Assembly: GCA_019693395.1 (NCBI GenBank)
Contig: JAAMXP010001172.1
Coordinates: 5,754 to 69,753 of the forward strand
Source: Ettlia oleoabundans
Taxonomy: Eukaryota > Chlorophyta > Chlorophyceae > Chlamydomonadales
Length of the DNA stretch: 64,000 nucleotides
Reading direction: 5' to 3'
Position 1 is the stretch's first letter, and each line of letters begins with the position of its first letter. The notes beneath the pieces were generated by a model. It had not been told where the DNA came from. It did not search any database and saw nothing but the letters and a program-made list of their open reading frames with translations. Below, one piece after another: positions 10,581 through 23,474 of this stretch. The translations under genes and the position numbers were made by a program.

Positions 10581-13500
10581 CAGGCAGTCCTAATCCTAGT
10601 CAAAACACAGGTTATATCGTCTGGATGACTCATATGAGCCATTGGGACTATAACAATTGAGCCGTTCCAGTATATGGGAAGCCATGCTACAGTGCCGCTC
10701 GACAGCATGCCGCTGGTGGTGGCACCGGCGGCGGCACCAAACACCAGGCTTTGGGGTCACAGCGGTTGAGACAAATTGTGTGCATGAGTCAGTGACACCT
10801 TGAGCCTATATAGAGTTAGTGTGCAAAGGGGCGAAGTCTGCCGCGGTTGCACAGACCCCCGAATCCACATCCACCACCCAAGGTTGCCGGTGCTTGGGGT
10901 TGGGGTACCCAGGCGTGCAACTGGCGACGCGCATGGTGATAATGCCATCCAGTGCCACATCACACCTCAGCAAGAAAGTGGAACCTTGCCCGCACGCTGT
11001 CAAAGTGCGGGCATCAAGCACAAGGTCTCTTTTTGGCCTGCCCTACGAATGTAGGAGCGGACAATGCATTCCACCAATACTGGACTTTGGCGCAGCATTG
11101 CTTGATAGCACGCAACAGCTCGAGGAGGCCTGCCCTGCCCTGTTGGATAGGCGTACTGTGGTGGCGCCAGCAGGACATGTTTCTTCGTTGTAGATGTTGT
11201 CCAATGGGAGCAGGTTGTGATACATGCAAACAGCTTCTCCCAGCACCTTCAACAACAAGTGTTCAGCACGCAGCTGATCAGCAAGCAGGCAGCAGATAGG
11301 GGGACCGCAGGGCGGTACACCAAGAGTACCGGCCGCAACAATTGGTTACGAGAACGGCTCAATCTGGTTCACGACCCCGGCAGGCATTTGAGCACGATTC
11401 TGCCACCAGCGCAATAAGTTCGCAGCGCGATCACGGAATTGCGTGCATTCACGACAGAAATCATCGCCAGGCTAAGCTGTAGTACGATTCCGTCATCATC
11501 TCAACCAGCCTAAGGGAACGCAGACGGTGAGGTGGACGTACGGCGGTGACGTGGACGTACCCTCCAAAAACATGCTGGAACAAACCCCCTTCTGCACCGG
11601 ATGCCATGGCCCGCCTACTTCGTAGCCGGAGCCGTGTCCTTCGGACCCCCACCCTTTACTACGTAGGACAGGCCAAAAATAGGCCCGCCGAGTGACGCAG
11701 CCGTGCGTGACATTCTGAAACCTCTCGCGGCTCACGCCATATTTGAAGTCAGCTCGTCGATAGCATTATTTTCAGTGCCCTTGGCCCCTGCCGGTGACCG
11801 AGGCTGTCTGATCGGATTTTGGACCTCCCTCGGGTTCTCGCCCCGGCCCGAGGTGTGATGCGCACGTGACATAAACCTCGTGTGACCCCCTTCTCTTGCG
11901 CCCCCCACGCCCCACCCGCCAACCCACCCATGCCCACCCGTCACCCGCCGCCGCCAGCTGTCATGCCTTGCTCGATATCGCCGGCCATCTCCATTTCACC
12001 CGCTCAACATGATATATATCGTTGCATCTGCCTAACCTTGTCTCTTCCGTGGCCCATCGAACTCATCCCTCGGTATCCCCGGGGCAGGGCAGGCCACCCC
12101 GTGCGACAGCGCGATTATTCAGAGAAGGTGAAACACAAGACCGAGATTGCGAAGGAGCGCGGCTTACGACACAGAAACAGGGTGTTTGGGGGCTCTAAAG
12201 TGTTGCAAGCTTCTCCTGCCGGCGGCTGCGCTGACTCAGGTGCCAATCAGTGCAAGTTAGCAGTGGCGCGAGCCTGGCACGCGTACTGACAGCGCACCAG
12301 TGGGCGCCGACAGTGGGTCGGCACCAATTGGTAGGCTTTCTGAAGTGCAGATGGAATAGACCTCAGGGTGCCAAATCAGCGATGAAGAGCTTTTAGCCCG
12401 TTCGACGATCCTATCCTTCCAAGCCATTCCTGTGCAAGGAGCTCCGACAATTTTCGACGTCGTAGTAGGGTTTCAGACACACTGCCGCACAGACAGCAGA
12501 GACCCTCCTGCACCTTGGCGACGATGCAGTGTACCCCGACGCAACAAGAGACCAGCTCAGCAGGGCGTAACTAGGCAACAGCCGACTGGCGGCAGCAGCA
12601 GTGGCAGCAGTGGCAGCGTCAGCGGCGCGAGGGTGCAGCAGCCTTGCTGCTGGAGTCGTGACAGCGGTGCGGCAGCGCGGCAGCAGTGATGCAGCCGCGC
12701 AGACGTCGTCTGCAACGGCCGGGCGGCTGACATAGCGGTGCGCGCGGGTGGAGCAGCAGCGGGGAAGCGGCGAACGATTGACCGTTGCTGCACTTGCACC
12801 TCTATGAACAGAAGGACTAACTCCAACCTGGACCGAACCCCTCTATACATCCCAACAACCAAAGGGAGCCACTTTTCATTCAAGAGCCAGGAGGTTGGAA
12901 GTTCCGTTCCTCCCAAAAATCAATACTGCCCTCTACTTGTTCAGCGGTGTCACATCGCTCTGCTAGTCCCACGCAGTTGTCCGCATTGAGGGCTTCAAGC
13001 CCTGTGAGGAATAGGCAAGCCGGCAGAGCAGGCAGAGGCTTATAAGTGCACCTTGGTAGCTTTAAGTGGCACCTTAGTAGCTTTGAGTGGCACATGCATG
13101 CAACACTGAGCGCATAAATACCCGCGCACAGATTAGTGTGTGCTGACGCAGCACTTTGCCTCATTACGGGCCACGAGACAGCGCCGCGTACTCCAGTGAC
13201 TATCACCACGGAATGCGCCTGCCGGCCGGTCAAAGCGGCTACGTCAGCAGCGACAGCTACCAAATGGTGCTGCTGAGAAGGAGTGGCATGCCCGCCGCTC
13301 AGCTGTCTTCAGGTCTGTGGGTAATGCTTACCGCCAGTTACCAAGTAATTCCCCACAAGGAGATTTGCACAGCCTAGCACTCTTTTTAGCCATCAACCGC
13401 CGGAGCCATGTTTCTAAGCATTTGACCACAGTGAGAAAGCAGTCCCAACATCCCATCACACTGCAGTCCATCATATGGGTACCAGGCCTGCAGCGGCGGC

Positions 13501-13647
13501 GAGTGTGGGAGGAAAGCCCTGGCCTGTTGAGACGCTCGACGCAATTGATGTAGTCGATGATATCAACGCTGACAAACATAGAACGATTCTGGTCGCCTGG
13601 CAGCCTGTCCGTGTTTACGACCCCGCGAGTAGTCAAGGCGCAGTTCA
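10581..13647. other. 3-kb stretch without a recognised gene
   Basis: Open frames occur on both strands (for example 10819-11193 plus and 11258-11043 minus) but overlap one another, lack convincing splice structure, and show no family I recognise. A direct repeat of GTGGACGTAC lies near 11535 and 11555, and a short tandem repeat lies at 13044-13093. The last few hundred bases are presumably the MCM4 promoter. I see no clear gene. Confidence 0.45.
13044..13093. repeat. Short tandem repeat, about 20-21 bp x 2.4
   Basis: Two units of the form AAGTG(G)CACCTT(G/A)GTAGCTTT are followed by a partial third (GAGTGGCAC). It lies about 550 bases upstream of the MCM4 start and could be a promoter element, but nothing in the sequence assigns it a function. 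Confidence 0.8.
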
Positions 13648-16600
13648 ATGAGTGACTCTGGCGCTCAGTCCGGCCTTAGCGCGGGTGCGTGCAGTTGTGA
13701 TGAACCTATTCGTGGCAGCGCAACTGGGTCGCCCCGGACTGCCAGGCTCCCAACCCCTGCCCCTGCTAAATTTGAAATGAAGGCAGTCCAGCGCCCTGAC
13801 CCTGTGCTTCTCCAGGCGCATGTGCTTCCCACTAATGACAAAAGCATGGCACTTCTACCCCCCACACAACTCGAGTGCAGGGCCGGCCGCCAGTCCCGCC
13901 CCGAGCGCCGCCCACACTGCCAGCCGCTCGCTGCAGCAGCAGCAACAGACGCCCGGTGCATCGGTAATGCAAACCCCTGGAAGCCTGGCACTCAACCTTG
14001 CTTTGGGAATGCCCGGTACTGGCGTTCGTGGTGCGCTCAACAGCCAGCCGACCCCTGCCTCGCTGAGGCGCCCCGACCTCGGCCACTACGTCGGCTTTCG
14101 CGTGCCGCACAACTCGGCGCAGCGCCGCACTAGCCTGGCACCCTCGGTGTGTGCCCGCAGAGATTTGTTCTGTCAGGAGTGAAGGTGTTGGTATACGTAT
14201 TTGCGGTTTGTGGGCAGCATTACTCCCCAAGCATGGCACCCAAAGGACCACGTATATCTGAGCCTTGGCAGCCCATCCTCCTGCTCAACTGCACCACAGC
14301 AGCCTGCTTGGATATGGCGTCTGAAGACGACTGTCCTGAACAGATCTTGCGATTTCTCATGCAAGATGTTGTGGTAGATGCACAGAGTTGGCCATCTTAG
14401 GGGCTTTCCTCTGCTGCCTCTTTTGTCCACCATTTGCAGGAGTCTGTGCCTTTGTCTTCCAATGACATGGACGGCGATGCCGATCAGACCTTCATTTGGG
14501 GAACCAATCTATCTGGTGCGCAGCATGACCTTGCAATTAATGCATCGGGGGCACAAGATCCTGCACTTTTGTAGACTTAAGCCAAGCCAGTGTGCCCGCC
14601 ATAGTGCTATAGCAGAGCCGCTTGCGGCCAAGCTGCCATGTGTGTGGGTGTGTATGCCGTGGTGTTGGCTGTGGGAGAAATATTTGAACTTGAGTTACTT
14701 GTGTCACTGCAGTGAGCCGTGTCCAAGCACGCTTCAACACCTTCATTCGCACGTTCAAGGAGCCTGGCACTGACGAGGGGTATAAGTACATGCAGCTGCT
14801 GCAAGAGGTGCGTTGCGCCATGAGGCCTCATTGCATCACAGATGGCTTGGCACTGGACCCCAAGGGCCAGCACTGTGGCTGGGCAGTAGCTTCCAGCGGT
14901 ATGGCAACGCGCATGCAGCTGGGGCTGCTTTTTCTTGCACCCCCCCACGCTGTGCAGCAGAGCACACTGAATGTGCAGTGAATGGGATCGTTGCAGACTC
15001 GGGATCGCGGAGAAATCAGCTTTAACATTGATGGCAGCCATATGTACAACTTTGATCGCACACTGTACAACTGGGCGATCACCTATCCGGCGGAGACAGG
15101 TGTGGTATTAGCAATGTGGCCATAGAGTGTGAATGCGCTGAGGGAATAGGGGGTTTCATTTGCCGTAACCAGGTATAAACGTGTCAATCCTTAGGCCAAT
15201 TGTTGTGCTTGTTCCACCTACCCTAATAATTTGTGCATGCTTGGCTCAACTGCCACATGTTCGTTGCTGCAGTGCCAATTTTTGATGGCCAACTGTCTGC
15301 CATTGCTGCTGAGGTGGAGGGGCGTGACCCTGAGGAATGCCAGATCCAGGTAGCCGCGGTAGCTCACTCCAGTTGGTATGCAATCAACCAAGCCAAAGTA
15401 TATACCATGGCAGTGGGATGCAGGTTGACCAGACCATAGCTCTTGCCCTTACTGCTGGAAACAAACACTTGGCTCTCAGGCTCTCAGTGGCTTGTCAGCC
15501 ACCACACTCTTGTTGCCTTGCAGTCACGCATCTACAATCTGAGCGAGACCAAGGTGATCCGTGACCTCAACCCAGCCGACATCAACAAGTTAGTCAGCGT
15601 CAGTGGCATGGTGACCCGCACCTCGGGCGTCATCCCTGACCAGAGGTATGAATGTGCAGGCTAATCTAATGAACAGAGATGCCCTCATGTGCTGGGAGAT
15701 GGGCATGGACTTTGGTTTCTGCAGCTGCATGGAATTGCTTGCTTTCCGCCACTTGTGCATGGCGGCGATACCCTTGGCAATCATAATCACTGCACGCCAG
15801 CATTCTCGTACATCTGCGTGCAGCCTGGCGCTCTTTCGCTGCACCCAGTGTGGCACGGAGGAGTTGTCATGGAACGACCGTGGCAAAGTGAATGAGCCCA
15901 GTAAGTGCCCCAACCCGGCATGCCAAGCCAAGTTCAGCATGCAGATGGTGTACAACCGCTCCATCTTTCTGGACAAACAGCTGATGAAGATGCAGGAGAA
16001 CCCCAACGAGATTCCAGAGGGCGAAACACCCCACACCGTCTCAATGTTTGCACGACAAGTAAGCTGCTTCATTTTACCACATGGGTGGGTGGGTAGGCAC
16101 ATGGGGCTTATTTATGCTACCTGTTTGCGAGGCGGCTATTCAGGAGCTGCTGCTGGCTACCAGATGCTTTCGTGCACTTGCTGTGCTGAAAGTGCAATTG
16201 TTGTTGGGCCGCAAGCTTGCTGGGGATTATGCTGCAATTGAACATGTACCTGCAGGATCTGGTTGATCTCGCCAAACCAGGCGACCGCATCACCGTGACC
16301 GGCGTGTTCCGTGCCATGGGTGTGCGTGCCAACCCGCGCCTGCGTGAGCTAAAGTTGAGTACTCTTTGCCTGCGCCAGACAGCCTGCTGTCAACTTCTGT
16401 GTGCCTGTAGTGGAGTAAGCTCATGCAGATATCCTGCTTGGAGACAGCAGTAACTGCATTTTTCCGGGATGTTGGCGGAATTTGCACATCGGCAATCCAT
16501 TTTGTGCAGAGCGTGTACAAGACATACATCGATGTGGTCCACATCCAAAAGGACGAGGCCTCCAATCTCTTCTCCATGTTTGCTGCGGAGGACGGCCAGA

Positions 16601-19600
16601 CACAGGCGATAGCGCAGGAGCCGCTGAGCCAGAACACACAGCAACGCAATCTGGCAGCTGTGTCCAACACGCAGGTGAGCCAGCGGCACATTGTGTAGCT
16701 GTCACTTTGGCAACTTGTTTACTCATTACTTTTTAAGCATCATGAGCAGTGACTCCCCTGCTATGTGAGTAGCAACCTTACGCTGCTTCTTGTAACTGGC
16801 CGAATGCAGGATGCCAGCACGTTGCTGCACACCAGCAACATGACACGGGAAGAGATGGAGGCAAAACGGCGGATATTCAGGGTGAGAGGGCTAAGCAGCA
16901 TATGGCCATGCTACCTCCTTACATGACTGCCAATGAAATGGAGGGAATGGTGTCCTAGTAGCGGCCGCAACATTTTCACTTGACTGACATTACTGTCCGC
17001 CGTTTGCCTTCAGAACCTGGCTGCCGATCCAAATATCTACGAGCGGTTGGCTGCTTCCATTGCACCTTCCATCTGGCAGCTGGAAGACGTAAAGAAAGGA
17101 GTTTTATGCCAGCTGTTTGGCGGCGTCAGCAAGGTAGGCCTCGCCACATTGCTGGAACCTGCTGTTTGCAAGCTCCCACTGCAGACAGATAGGTGCATGA
17201 CGTCTTTCCGTACTGCAGATGCTGCCAGGAGCAAAGACCCGCGGTGAAATCAATGTCCTTTTGGTCGGCGACCCAGGTGTCTCAAAGTCGCAGCTGCTAA
17301 GGTCAGCCAAGTCAGGGAGGGGCTGCAAAGCCAGGTTCTCAATCGATCGATCACTTGTGGCTTGCACTTGTGGCATGTAGTGCTCTGTATATCTATGGCA
17401 CAAACTGATTGGTTACATGCCTACCCCACATATGCAGCTATGTGCACAAACTGGCACCCCGCGGCATCTACACCAGCGGAAAGGGCTCGTCGGCAGTCGG
17501 CCTTACGGCATATGTCACAAAGGTATGCTGCGGCATACACTGGATGGTTTGCAGGCATGATCATGGGGAATATACTATGTGGCGGCCCCCCTCAATGTGC
17601 TGCAGGATCCGGAGACCAAGGAAATGGTGCTCGAGTCTGGTGCACTGGTATTGTCTGACAAGGTGTGTGCTTTACTGCCGTTGCCTTGACTAGTAGGAAA
17701 CAGCTACCATCTTTTTCATCGTCAAGCTAGAACTTGAATTGTAAGTTATGGAGGGCCGCGGTCATTTCAAAGATTGGGTATGCCGGCTGAGCGGCCTTTC
17801 CTGTCCTGCAGGGTGTATGCTGCATTGATGAGTTTGACAAAATGAGCGATGCTGCACGCAGCATGGTGGGTCAACAGATGTCTGGCACGCATGTCCCAAG
17901 TTTCAAATCGGTTGGAAGCACTGGTGCATCTAGAATTGGCGCACATTGCTGTCCTATGTTCTAAAGCGCCGCGCCCAGATGTCATGCAGCTAACTGGCTG
18001 CTTGTGAATTTCTTCCTCTTTGTTTGTGCAGTTGCATGAAGTTATGGAGCAGCAGACCATAAGCGTCGCCAAGGCTGGCATTATTGCAACACTTAACGCA
18101 CGCACCAGCGGTGAGGCAGACAGGCGGGGTATACCGAACCTTTGGCCGGATAAAGCAGCCGTGATGCCCTCATCAACCTCCCTCATATCCTGTTCCTCTG
18201 CCATGTTGCTGTGCAGTGCTTGCATCTGCCAATCCTGTGGGCTCACGCTACAACCCGCAGCTGTCAGTTGTGGAAAACATCCAGCTCCCACCCTCCCTCA
18301 TGTCGCGCTTTGACCTCATCTACCTGGTGTGCAAGGAAGCTCGCAATTTCCCTTATGAAAAGCTTGCATTCCATCTCCGTTGTGCAAACTGTGCGGCATG
18401 CCTTGAATGAACTGTTGCTTTGCTCATTGCCAACATCCCTTGTTTGCTGTCATTTCCCCGCATAAATGGTGGCAGCTGCTGGACAAAGCCAACGAGGGCA
18501 CAGACCGCAAACTTGCACGGCACCTGGTGTCATTGTATGGCAACGGCCTGGGCCGCCTGAGCAGTGAGGTGCGTATGCAGGCTTGTAGCATGCATTAATT
18601 GCGCTGACAAAGCAACAGCAAATTGTGGACGAAACAGACCACTGAGCCAGAGCTTGGCCTTCTGCTTAGCTTGCTTCCTGTTGTTAGTTGTGTAGCAGGG
18701 ATACTGACCTTGAAAGCTCTGTAACTGTAGGCTAACATCATTCCCATGGACCTGCTGCGGGACTACATAGCCTATGCACGCGCCACCTGCTTCCCCGCGC
18801 TCTCACAAGATGCAGCAATGGTGACTGGCTCTTGGGGAACCAGGAAACTGGACAGCAGCAACTCAGATGCTTGAATTAGTGCTGTATGCTCCTTCCTTCA
18901 CGAGCAGCCCGTGACATGCGATGTGCTATATGCTTTTCAGGCGCTGTCCCAAGCTTATGTGGAGATGCGCAGCATGGGCATCAGCAGAAAGGTGTGTAAC
19001 GCCATGAGTCTCAGCATGAGCATATCAAGGATCCTACAGCTGGCAGTTGCTGATGCATTTATTGCATTTGTCCTAAACTGTGCTTGCAGATTGTGTCCGC
19101 CACACCCCGGCAGCTTGAGTCGCTCATCCGCTTATCAGGTATGCAGCTGTTAATGCCAAGCACGGCATCCTAAGTATGTAGTATCCGTCTCTCCACAAGA
19201 ACCGAAATCCCATCTGCAATTCCCACGCACTGCAATGCAGAGGCCCAAGCGCGCATGCGGTTAACTGACATCGTTACAGTACAAGATGTGACAGAGGCGG
19301 TGCGGTTGATGAAGGTGGCAATGCAGCAGTCCAGCATTGACCCACGCACTGGTCAAGTGGATATGGACATGATAATGACCGGTGAGTCCCCTGCTGCTGG
19401 GTCCCTGGCCTGCTGCCTGTTTGTTTGTTAAACAAATATTCACTGCATTTGGTCTTGCTTGAGATGCAGGTGTGTCGGCTACTGATCGCACGATGAAGGC
19501 CCAGCTGGTGGGCGAGCTGCGCATTCTGCTGGATCAAAAGGTAGATGCATGAAGTAGGCCTCGTTGTTAGATATCACATAACCTGCTTTCAAAGGCTACT

Positions 19601-19990
19601 TGTACTACCACCTTCTCGCTGGTTCCCATCAACTTTCTTGCAGGCTGGAAGTGGCATGCGCATCGCTGATCTGCTGGATGCCTTGAATGCACAGAGCAGC
19701 GTGCGTGTGAGCGAGCGTGACCTCCGGTTGGCATTGAATGAGCTAGTAAGTGGGCAGGCGCATGGCAGAGCTCATCACGTCGCAAATTACATGGCAACCC
19801 TAACACACTGGGCAATGGCAACTGGCGTGACCTTGCTGGTGGTGGCGAGGCTGCAGTTGCTCCTGGCGCCGTTGCTGCTCTGCTCAAGTTGCTGCTCCGC
19901 TGTAATATTTACGCTGCTGGCACATGCCTTTTTACCTTGCAGGAAGATATTGCACGTGTGCAGCACGGTGTGGTCATGCTGCGTGCATAA
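13648..19990 (+). CDS. MCM4: MCM4 replicative DNA helicase subunit
   Basis: One of six subunits of the MCM2-7 helicase that unwinds DNA at replication forks. Twenty-six exons join in frame to 858 residues: 13648-13684, 13881-14146, 14440-14515, 14713-14807, 14997-15099, 15273-15349, 15524-15645, 15824-16058, 16256-16353, 16512-16674, 16810-16881, 17014-17133, 17219-17301, 17438-17522, 17606-17662, 17812-17865, 18032-18110, 18217-18326, 18476-18568, 18731-18820, 18941-18991, 19090-19138, 19241-19381, 19470-19540, 19644-19745, 19943-19990. Visible: Ser/Gln-rich N-terminus, [10 protein letters not shown], a zinc finger (CTQC...CPNPAC), Walker A GDPGVSKS (about residue 505), Walker [10 protein letters not shown] (about 567), sensor LASANP and arginine-finger SRFDLIYL (about 640). 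[16 protein letters not shown] and the N-terminal order fit MCM4 among MCM paralogues. The exon 1 junction and the 16353/16512 junction are the weakest. Confidence 0.94.
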
Positions 19991-20191
19991 GCTGCATTGC
20001 AAGGAGTTACCGCTGTACATCCAGTTTGTTGAGCAGCTTGACAAAAAATGCCTGCTGTATGTGTTACAGTGTGCTTCAAGGTATGGTGCCTTTTTTTACA
20101 GCCAAGTCCTATGAAAACTAATATTCTGCAGTATAACAGGTGTCAAACAGTTGTCAAAGGTATGACTTTACAAGGCCTTCTGGGGGCCACT

Positions 20192-21927
20192 TTAGCGCCC
20201 CGGCAGCTGCTCTTTTCGGAGTGTTTCCAGGCGCGCTGCTTGAGCGTTGTAGCGATCTCGTAGTGAGGCCAGTTCCTCGGTGCAAAGCTTGGCTCCAGAG
20301 GCCGTGGGACCGTTGTCAACAACATAGCTGCTTGCAGGTTGCATATAATATGAGGGTAGTGAGGGCACTAATGCGAGCGCACGGGTGCCTCGCCCATACA
20401 TGCCAGCCCATGCTGAAGCACTTGACTCACATGTAGGTCGACAGGATCTCAATCCTTTCCAAGGGCTTAACAAAGATTCCTGAAAAATACAGTACTAACA
20501 AGTCATTGTATCCACTGCTCCCTGTATCCAGTTTAATTTACACTAGCATGACCCTGTGCATACACCTGAAACCACAGATGTTGGGACACAATCTTACCCT
20601 CTGTCCGTGTTGGCAGCTCTTCAATGTTGGCTGCAACACATTGGGATGTGCTAACGTAAGTCACCTGCTTATTTGGATATGTAGAGCTTCATTGCAAACT
20701 CACCCAAGGTTTCCAGACCTTCCACAACCTGCACCAAGAAGCAGAGCGACAATGATAAACAGAAGCATTGGCGCCCTTGTTTGAAACAATCAATTGGCAC
20801 GGCACGTCACAGGAGACAGTTGGAAATAGAGAGCAAACCTCGCCGAAAACGGTGTAATGTAGGTCAAGGTGAGGCGCCTGCAAAGTAAGGTCAAAATTTA
20901 CCATTAGTGGGGAAGGGGCCTGCATGCAACAGGCAGGAGAACAGAGAGTACACTGACCGGGCCAAGGAGAATGCTGAAAGAGCTAGCCCCGCTATTCGGA
21001 TCATCTCCTTTGGCTAAAGAAAGAATGCCTGCAGCGAATGGATGCAGCCCAATTGTAGGAACAATCACGAACATAGTAATCAGGCAGCGACGATAGCCAT
21101 GCTAGGAACAAAAATAGTGGCTAGCATTCCACCTCTCTTGTTGTGCTTTACTCGCGGATGGACTTCCAGTGGCACATGTCGTGCAGCCACCTCTTGTTGC
21201 AAGGCAGACATAGGAGCAGTTCGTCCTCCCCAAATGTCGGCAGTTTGCGCCACGAAGCCTTTGTCGACACGAAAAAAATGATTGGTGTCGTATAGTCCTA
21301 GCTCTCCACACCGCCGAATGTGGTCGGCAGTTTCAGGTGCCACCTGCAACGAACGCCAGCCAGCGCAGCTGGCCCACAATGTGCAGTGAGCCGCCAATAG
21401 CCCTTGCTAATGATGCACCATGCAAACATGCAGATTCTAGGGTTGCTCAAACGTCACAGGGAAGCCGATTCACTCACGCCTGGATAAAAGGCCAGGTGCA
21501 GATCTCCATTTTGCGTCTGCAGTGGGCAGGGAAGGGGCCAGACAGGGTCTCTCATGAGGCGGGACAGGCGGCAAGTGGCAGCTTAGCCGCATTCGCTGCT
21601 GCGGTATGCCGCCTCTCCCGCCTGAGGGAAGGAAACGAGCCGGCTCAAGCAATTACAACACCTGGAAGAACTGATTCGCGGGAGGGAGAGAAACCTAGAC
21701 ATTGCCACCCGGGGCTGAGCACAGGCAGACAGGGTGACGCAACTGTCTGCTGCCGACGCTACGCTGCTGGAGGTGTTTCAGCACCGTCCGTGCTACCACT
21801 ACTTCTGTACCTGCAGCACTAGGCGCTCCCTGGACAGCGCCGTAAGGGTATTCTCTCCCTTTGCGGCGGAGCTCACAACCAGGCCCGTGAACACCCATAT
21901 AACCCCGATAGCTGGCCGTTTTGTCAT
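20192..21927 (-). CDS. CYP23: Secretory cyclophilin-type peptidyl-prolyl isomerase, CYP23-like
   Basis: Cyclophilins catalyse cis-trans isomerisation of prolyl bonds. Nine minus-strand exons (21927-21811, 21516-21478, 21343-21133, 21028-20958, 20877-20839, 20728-20704, 20630-20598, 20479-20431, 20327-20192) join in frame to 239 residues. Residues 1-22 (MTKRPAIGVIWVFTGLVVSS) look like a signal peptide, so the protein probably enters the ER. The domain runs TQNGDLHLAFYP, NHFFRVDKGFVAQ, SGASSFSILLG, APHLDLHYTVFGEV and ELPTRTEGIFV. FFRVDKGFVAQ replaces the FHR...FMIQGGD segment of canonical cyclophilins; this and the C-terminal charged helix match plant CYP23 as I recall it. The signal-peptide exon is supported by phase and by the LQ|TQNGD join. 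It ends 202 bases from the convergent MCM4 gene. Confidence 0.88.
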
Positions 21928-22497
21928 ATTTTGTTGTTGAGCGGGACAGAAGAGCCGAAGTTCACACAGCGAACAAACGTGGGAAACAGCATCGGACCAC
22001 GGTGTACATGTACAGTACTGTATATGACGCTTGGCTGGCAAAGACCAACCAGTTTCGGAATCCCAGATGCTTGTGCTGTCTGTTGATGCTGTTCCGGCTG
22101 TGGGTGCGCGTGCAGTGCAGTGCCGCATCTGGGCAACTTGATTGAAGTACAGTATGTTTGTATCGCCCAAAGGCAACTGTTACCGCTCTATGTTCATCCT
22201 CCATTCAGAATCTCGCAGGACTCGGTGTTTGACCATGCCAACCTTCTTTTGGACTGAAATTGGACTGAAAACCGCAACCACAGACGAGCTGCAACTACCG
22301 TAGTGGCACGGCACGTTCGCTGATGGGCGTCAGCGAATAGTATTTTTACGCAAAAAACGCCGTTCGCCGATGCCTCCGGGCATTTTTGGAACGCATTCGC
22401 TACAGGCTCATTTTGCTGGAAAGACTGCCGCTGTCGCCGCTCTGCTACGGTAGAGGACCCCCGGCTTAGGCTCTGACAATGCTCCGCATGCCTGCCA

Positions 22498-22522
22498 GCA
22501 ACCTAGAAGCCTTCTAGGTTGC
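22498..22522. repeat. Perfect 25-bp palindrome
   Basis: Twelve-base arms (GCAACCTAGAAG and its complement) flank one C. It lies inside the TA-flanked transposon, just before the left copy of the internal direct repeat. Confidence 0.9.
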
Positions 22523-22558
22523 TTTGAGAGTGCCCTCTTGCCCGCATTTGACAATGGG

Positions 22559-22723
22559 AACACGAGATGCGTCAGCCCTGGAAAACTGGGACCCCAGTTG
22601 TCACCACCCACGTCGTTCGAGGCCGACGACCTGCCAGCCTGCCAGCCTGTCTGCACACCTTTCACTACTGAGTGGTGTGCAAGCTGGTGTGCGCGAAGGA
22701 AAAATACTGCCAGTGAGGTGCTG
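22559..22723. repeat. Internal direct repeat, left copy
   Basis: This 165-base segment recurs at 23165-23330 at roughly 90 percent identity by eye in the same orientation. Both copies start AACACGAGATGCGTCAG and end at CAGTGAGGTGCTG. They flank the gene-like fragment at 22966-23111 inside the transposon. Confidence 0.85.
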
Positions 22724-22965
22724 TTCACGTGCCGGCGACATGGACCCTGATGCTGCGATGATGCTGGCATTTGCTGCGTGCCGTGCAAGGCAGTATGTGA
22801 CATGGGCATCAGTAGGCTGTGCGGTGGGCAACCCAGCCAGGGTCACAGGCTGTTGGGCGCTGGCACTGGTCAACGCATCAGCGGCTCGCACAGCATGCAC
22901 TGCACTACTTGCACACTGCAACGCAGCGCAGCGCAGAGCCTCGCAGCGCGACACATCACAGCACA

Positions 22966-23111
22966 TTACGCACATTGGGGTGAGGAAGAGGTAGATGTTG
23001 GATATGAGGGAGCTGAGCATCAGCAGGTTGATCCACCGCATCTTCATCAGCGGGTTGGCGGTGTAGCGGGCAGAGAATTCCGCATGCATGACTGCCAGCC
23101 TGTTCCACCGT
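22966..23111 (-). pseudogene. Membrane-protein-like coding fragment inside the transposon
   Basis: On the minus strand the frame reads FGPRWNRLAVMHAEFSAR, then NPLMKMRWINLLMLSS, then LISNIYLFLTP. This looks like a conserved exon encoding a cytosolic segment followed by a membrane helix. It differs in character from its low-complexity surroundings and has no transposase features. I cannot name the parent gene. It may be a host exon captured by the element, so it is scored as a fragment. Confidence 0.4.
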
Positions 23112-23164
23112 GGGCCAAACATAATATAACAATAACATAATAACATAATAACATAATAATGTAG

Positions 23165-23330
23165 AACACGAGATGCGTCAGCTCTGGAAAAACTGGGACC
23201 CCAGTTGTCAGCACCAACGTCGTCCGAGGCCGACGACCTGGCAGCCTGCCAGCCTGTCTGCACACCGTTCACTACTGAGTGGTGTGCAAGCTGGTTTGCT
23301 GGAAGGAAAAATACTGCCAGTGAGGTGCTG
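23165..23330. repeat. Internal direct repeat, right copy
   Basis: Partner of 22559-22723, same orientation, inside the TA-flanked transposon. On the minus strand both copies keep a similar open frame (AVFFL...QLAHHSVV). Confidence 0.85.
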
Positions 23331-23474
23331 CGCAACCAGTGCAGCTAAGCGCTGCCTTGCTGGCGGCGGCGCTTGTATCTTGCACCAGCTGATGCTTGCC
23401 AGCGTTTTTCGACCTCATTCGCTGAAGGATCGATCTATTTTATTTATCAGCGAACTTGCCGTGCCACTCCGGTA

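Larger units (their letters stand above)
22298..23472. mobile_element. Non-autonomous TA-flanked DNA transposon, 1175 bp
   Basis: Terminal inverted repeats of 27 bp (22298-22324 and 23446-23472) match at 25 positions, begin CCG(T/G)AGTGGCACGGCA and are each bordered by TA (22296-22297 and 23473-23474). A TA target duplication is typical of Tc1/mariner-like elements. Inside are a 165-bp direct repeat (22559-22723 and 23165-23330), a perfect palindrome and an AT-rich simple repeat around 23126-23162. No DDE transposase is seen. The minus strand has a 244-codon open frame, discussed separately. Confidence 0.8.

Noticed and set aside
22601..23335. 244-codon minus-strand frame as a transposase gene
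   Set aside because: It runs through two copies of a direct repeat and an AT-rich simple repeat, has no DDE-type motifs, and only its central part looks like conserved protein.
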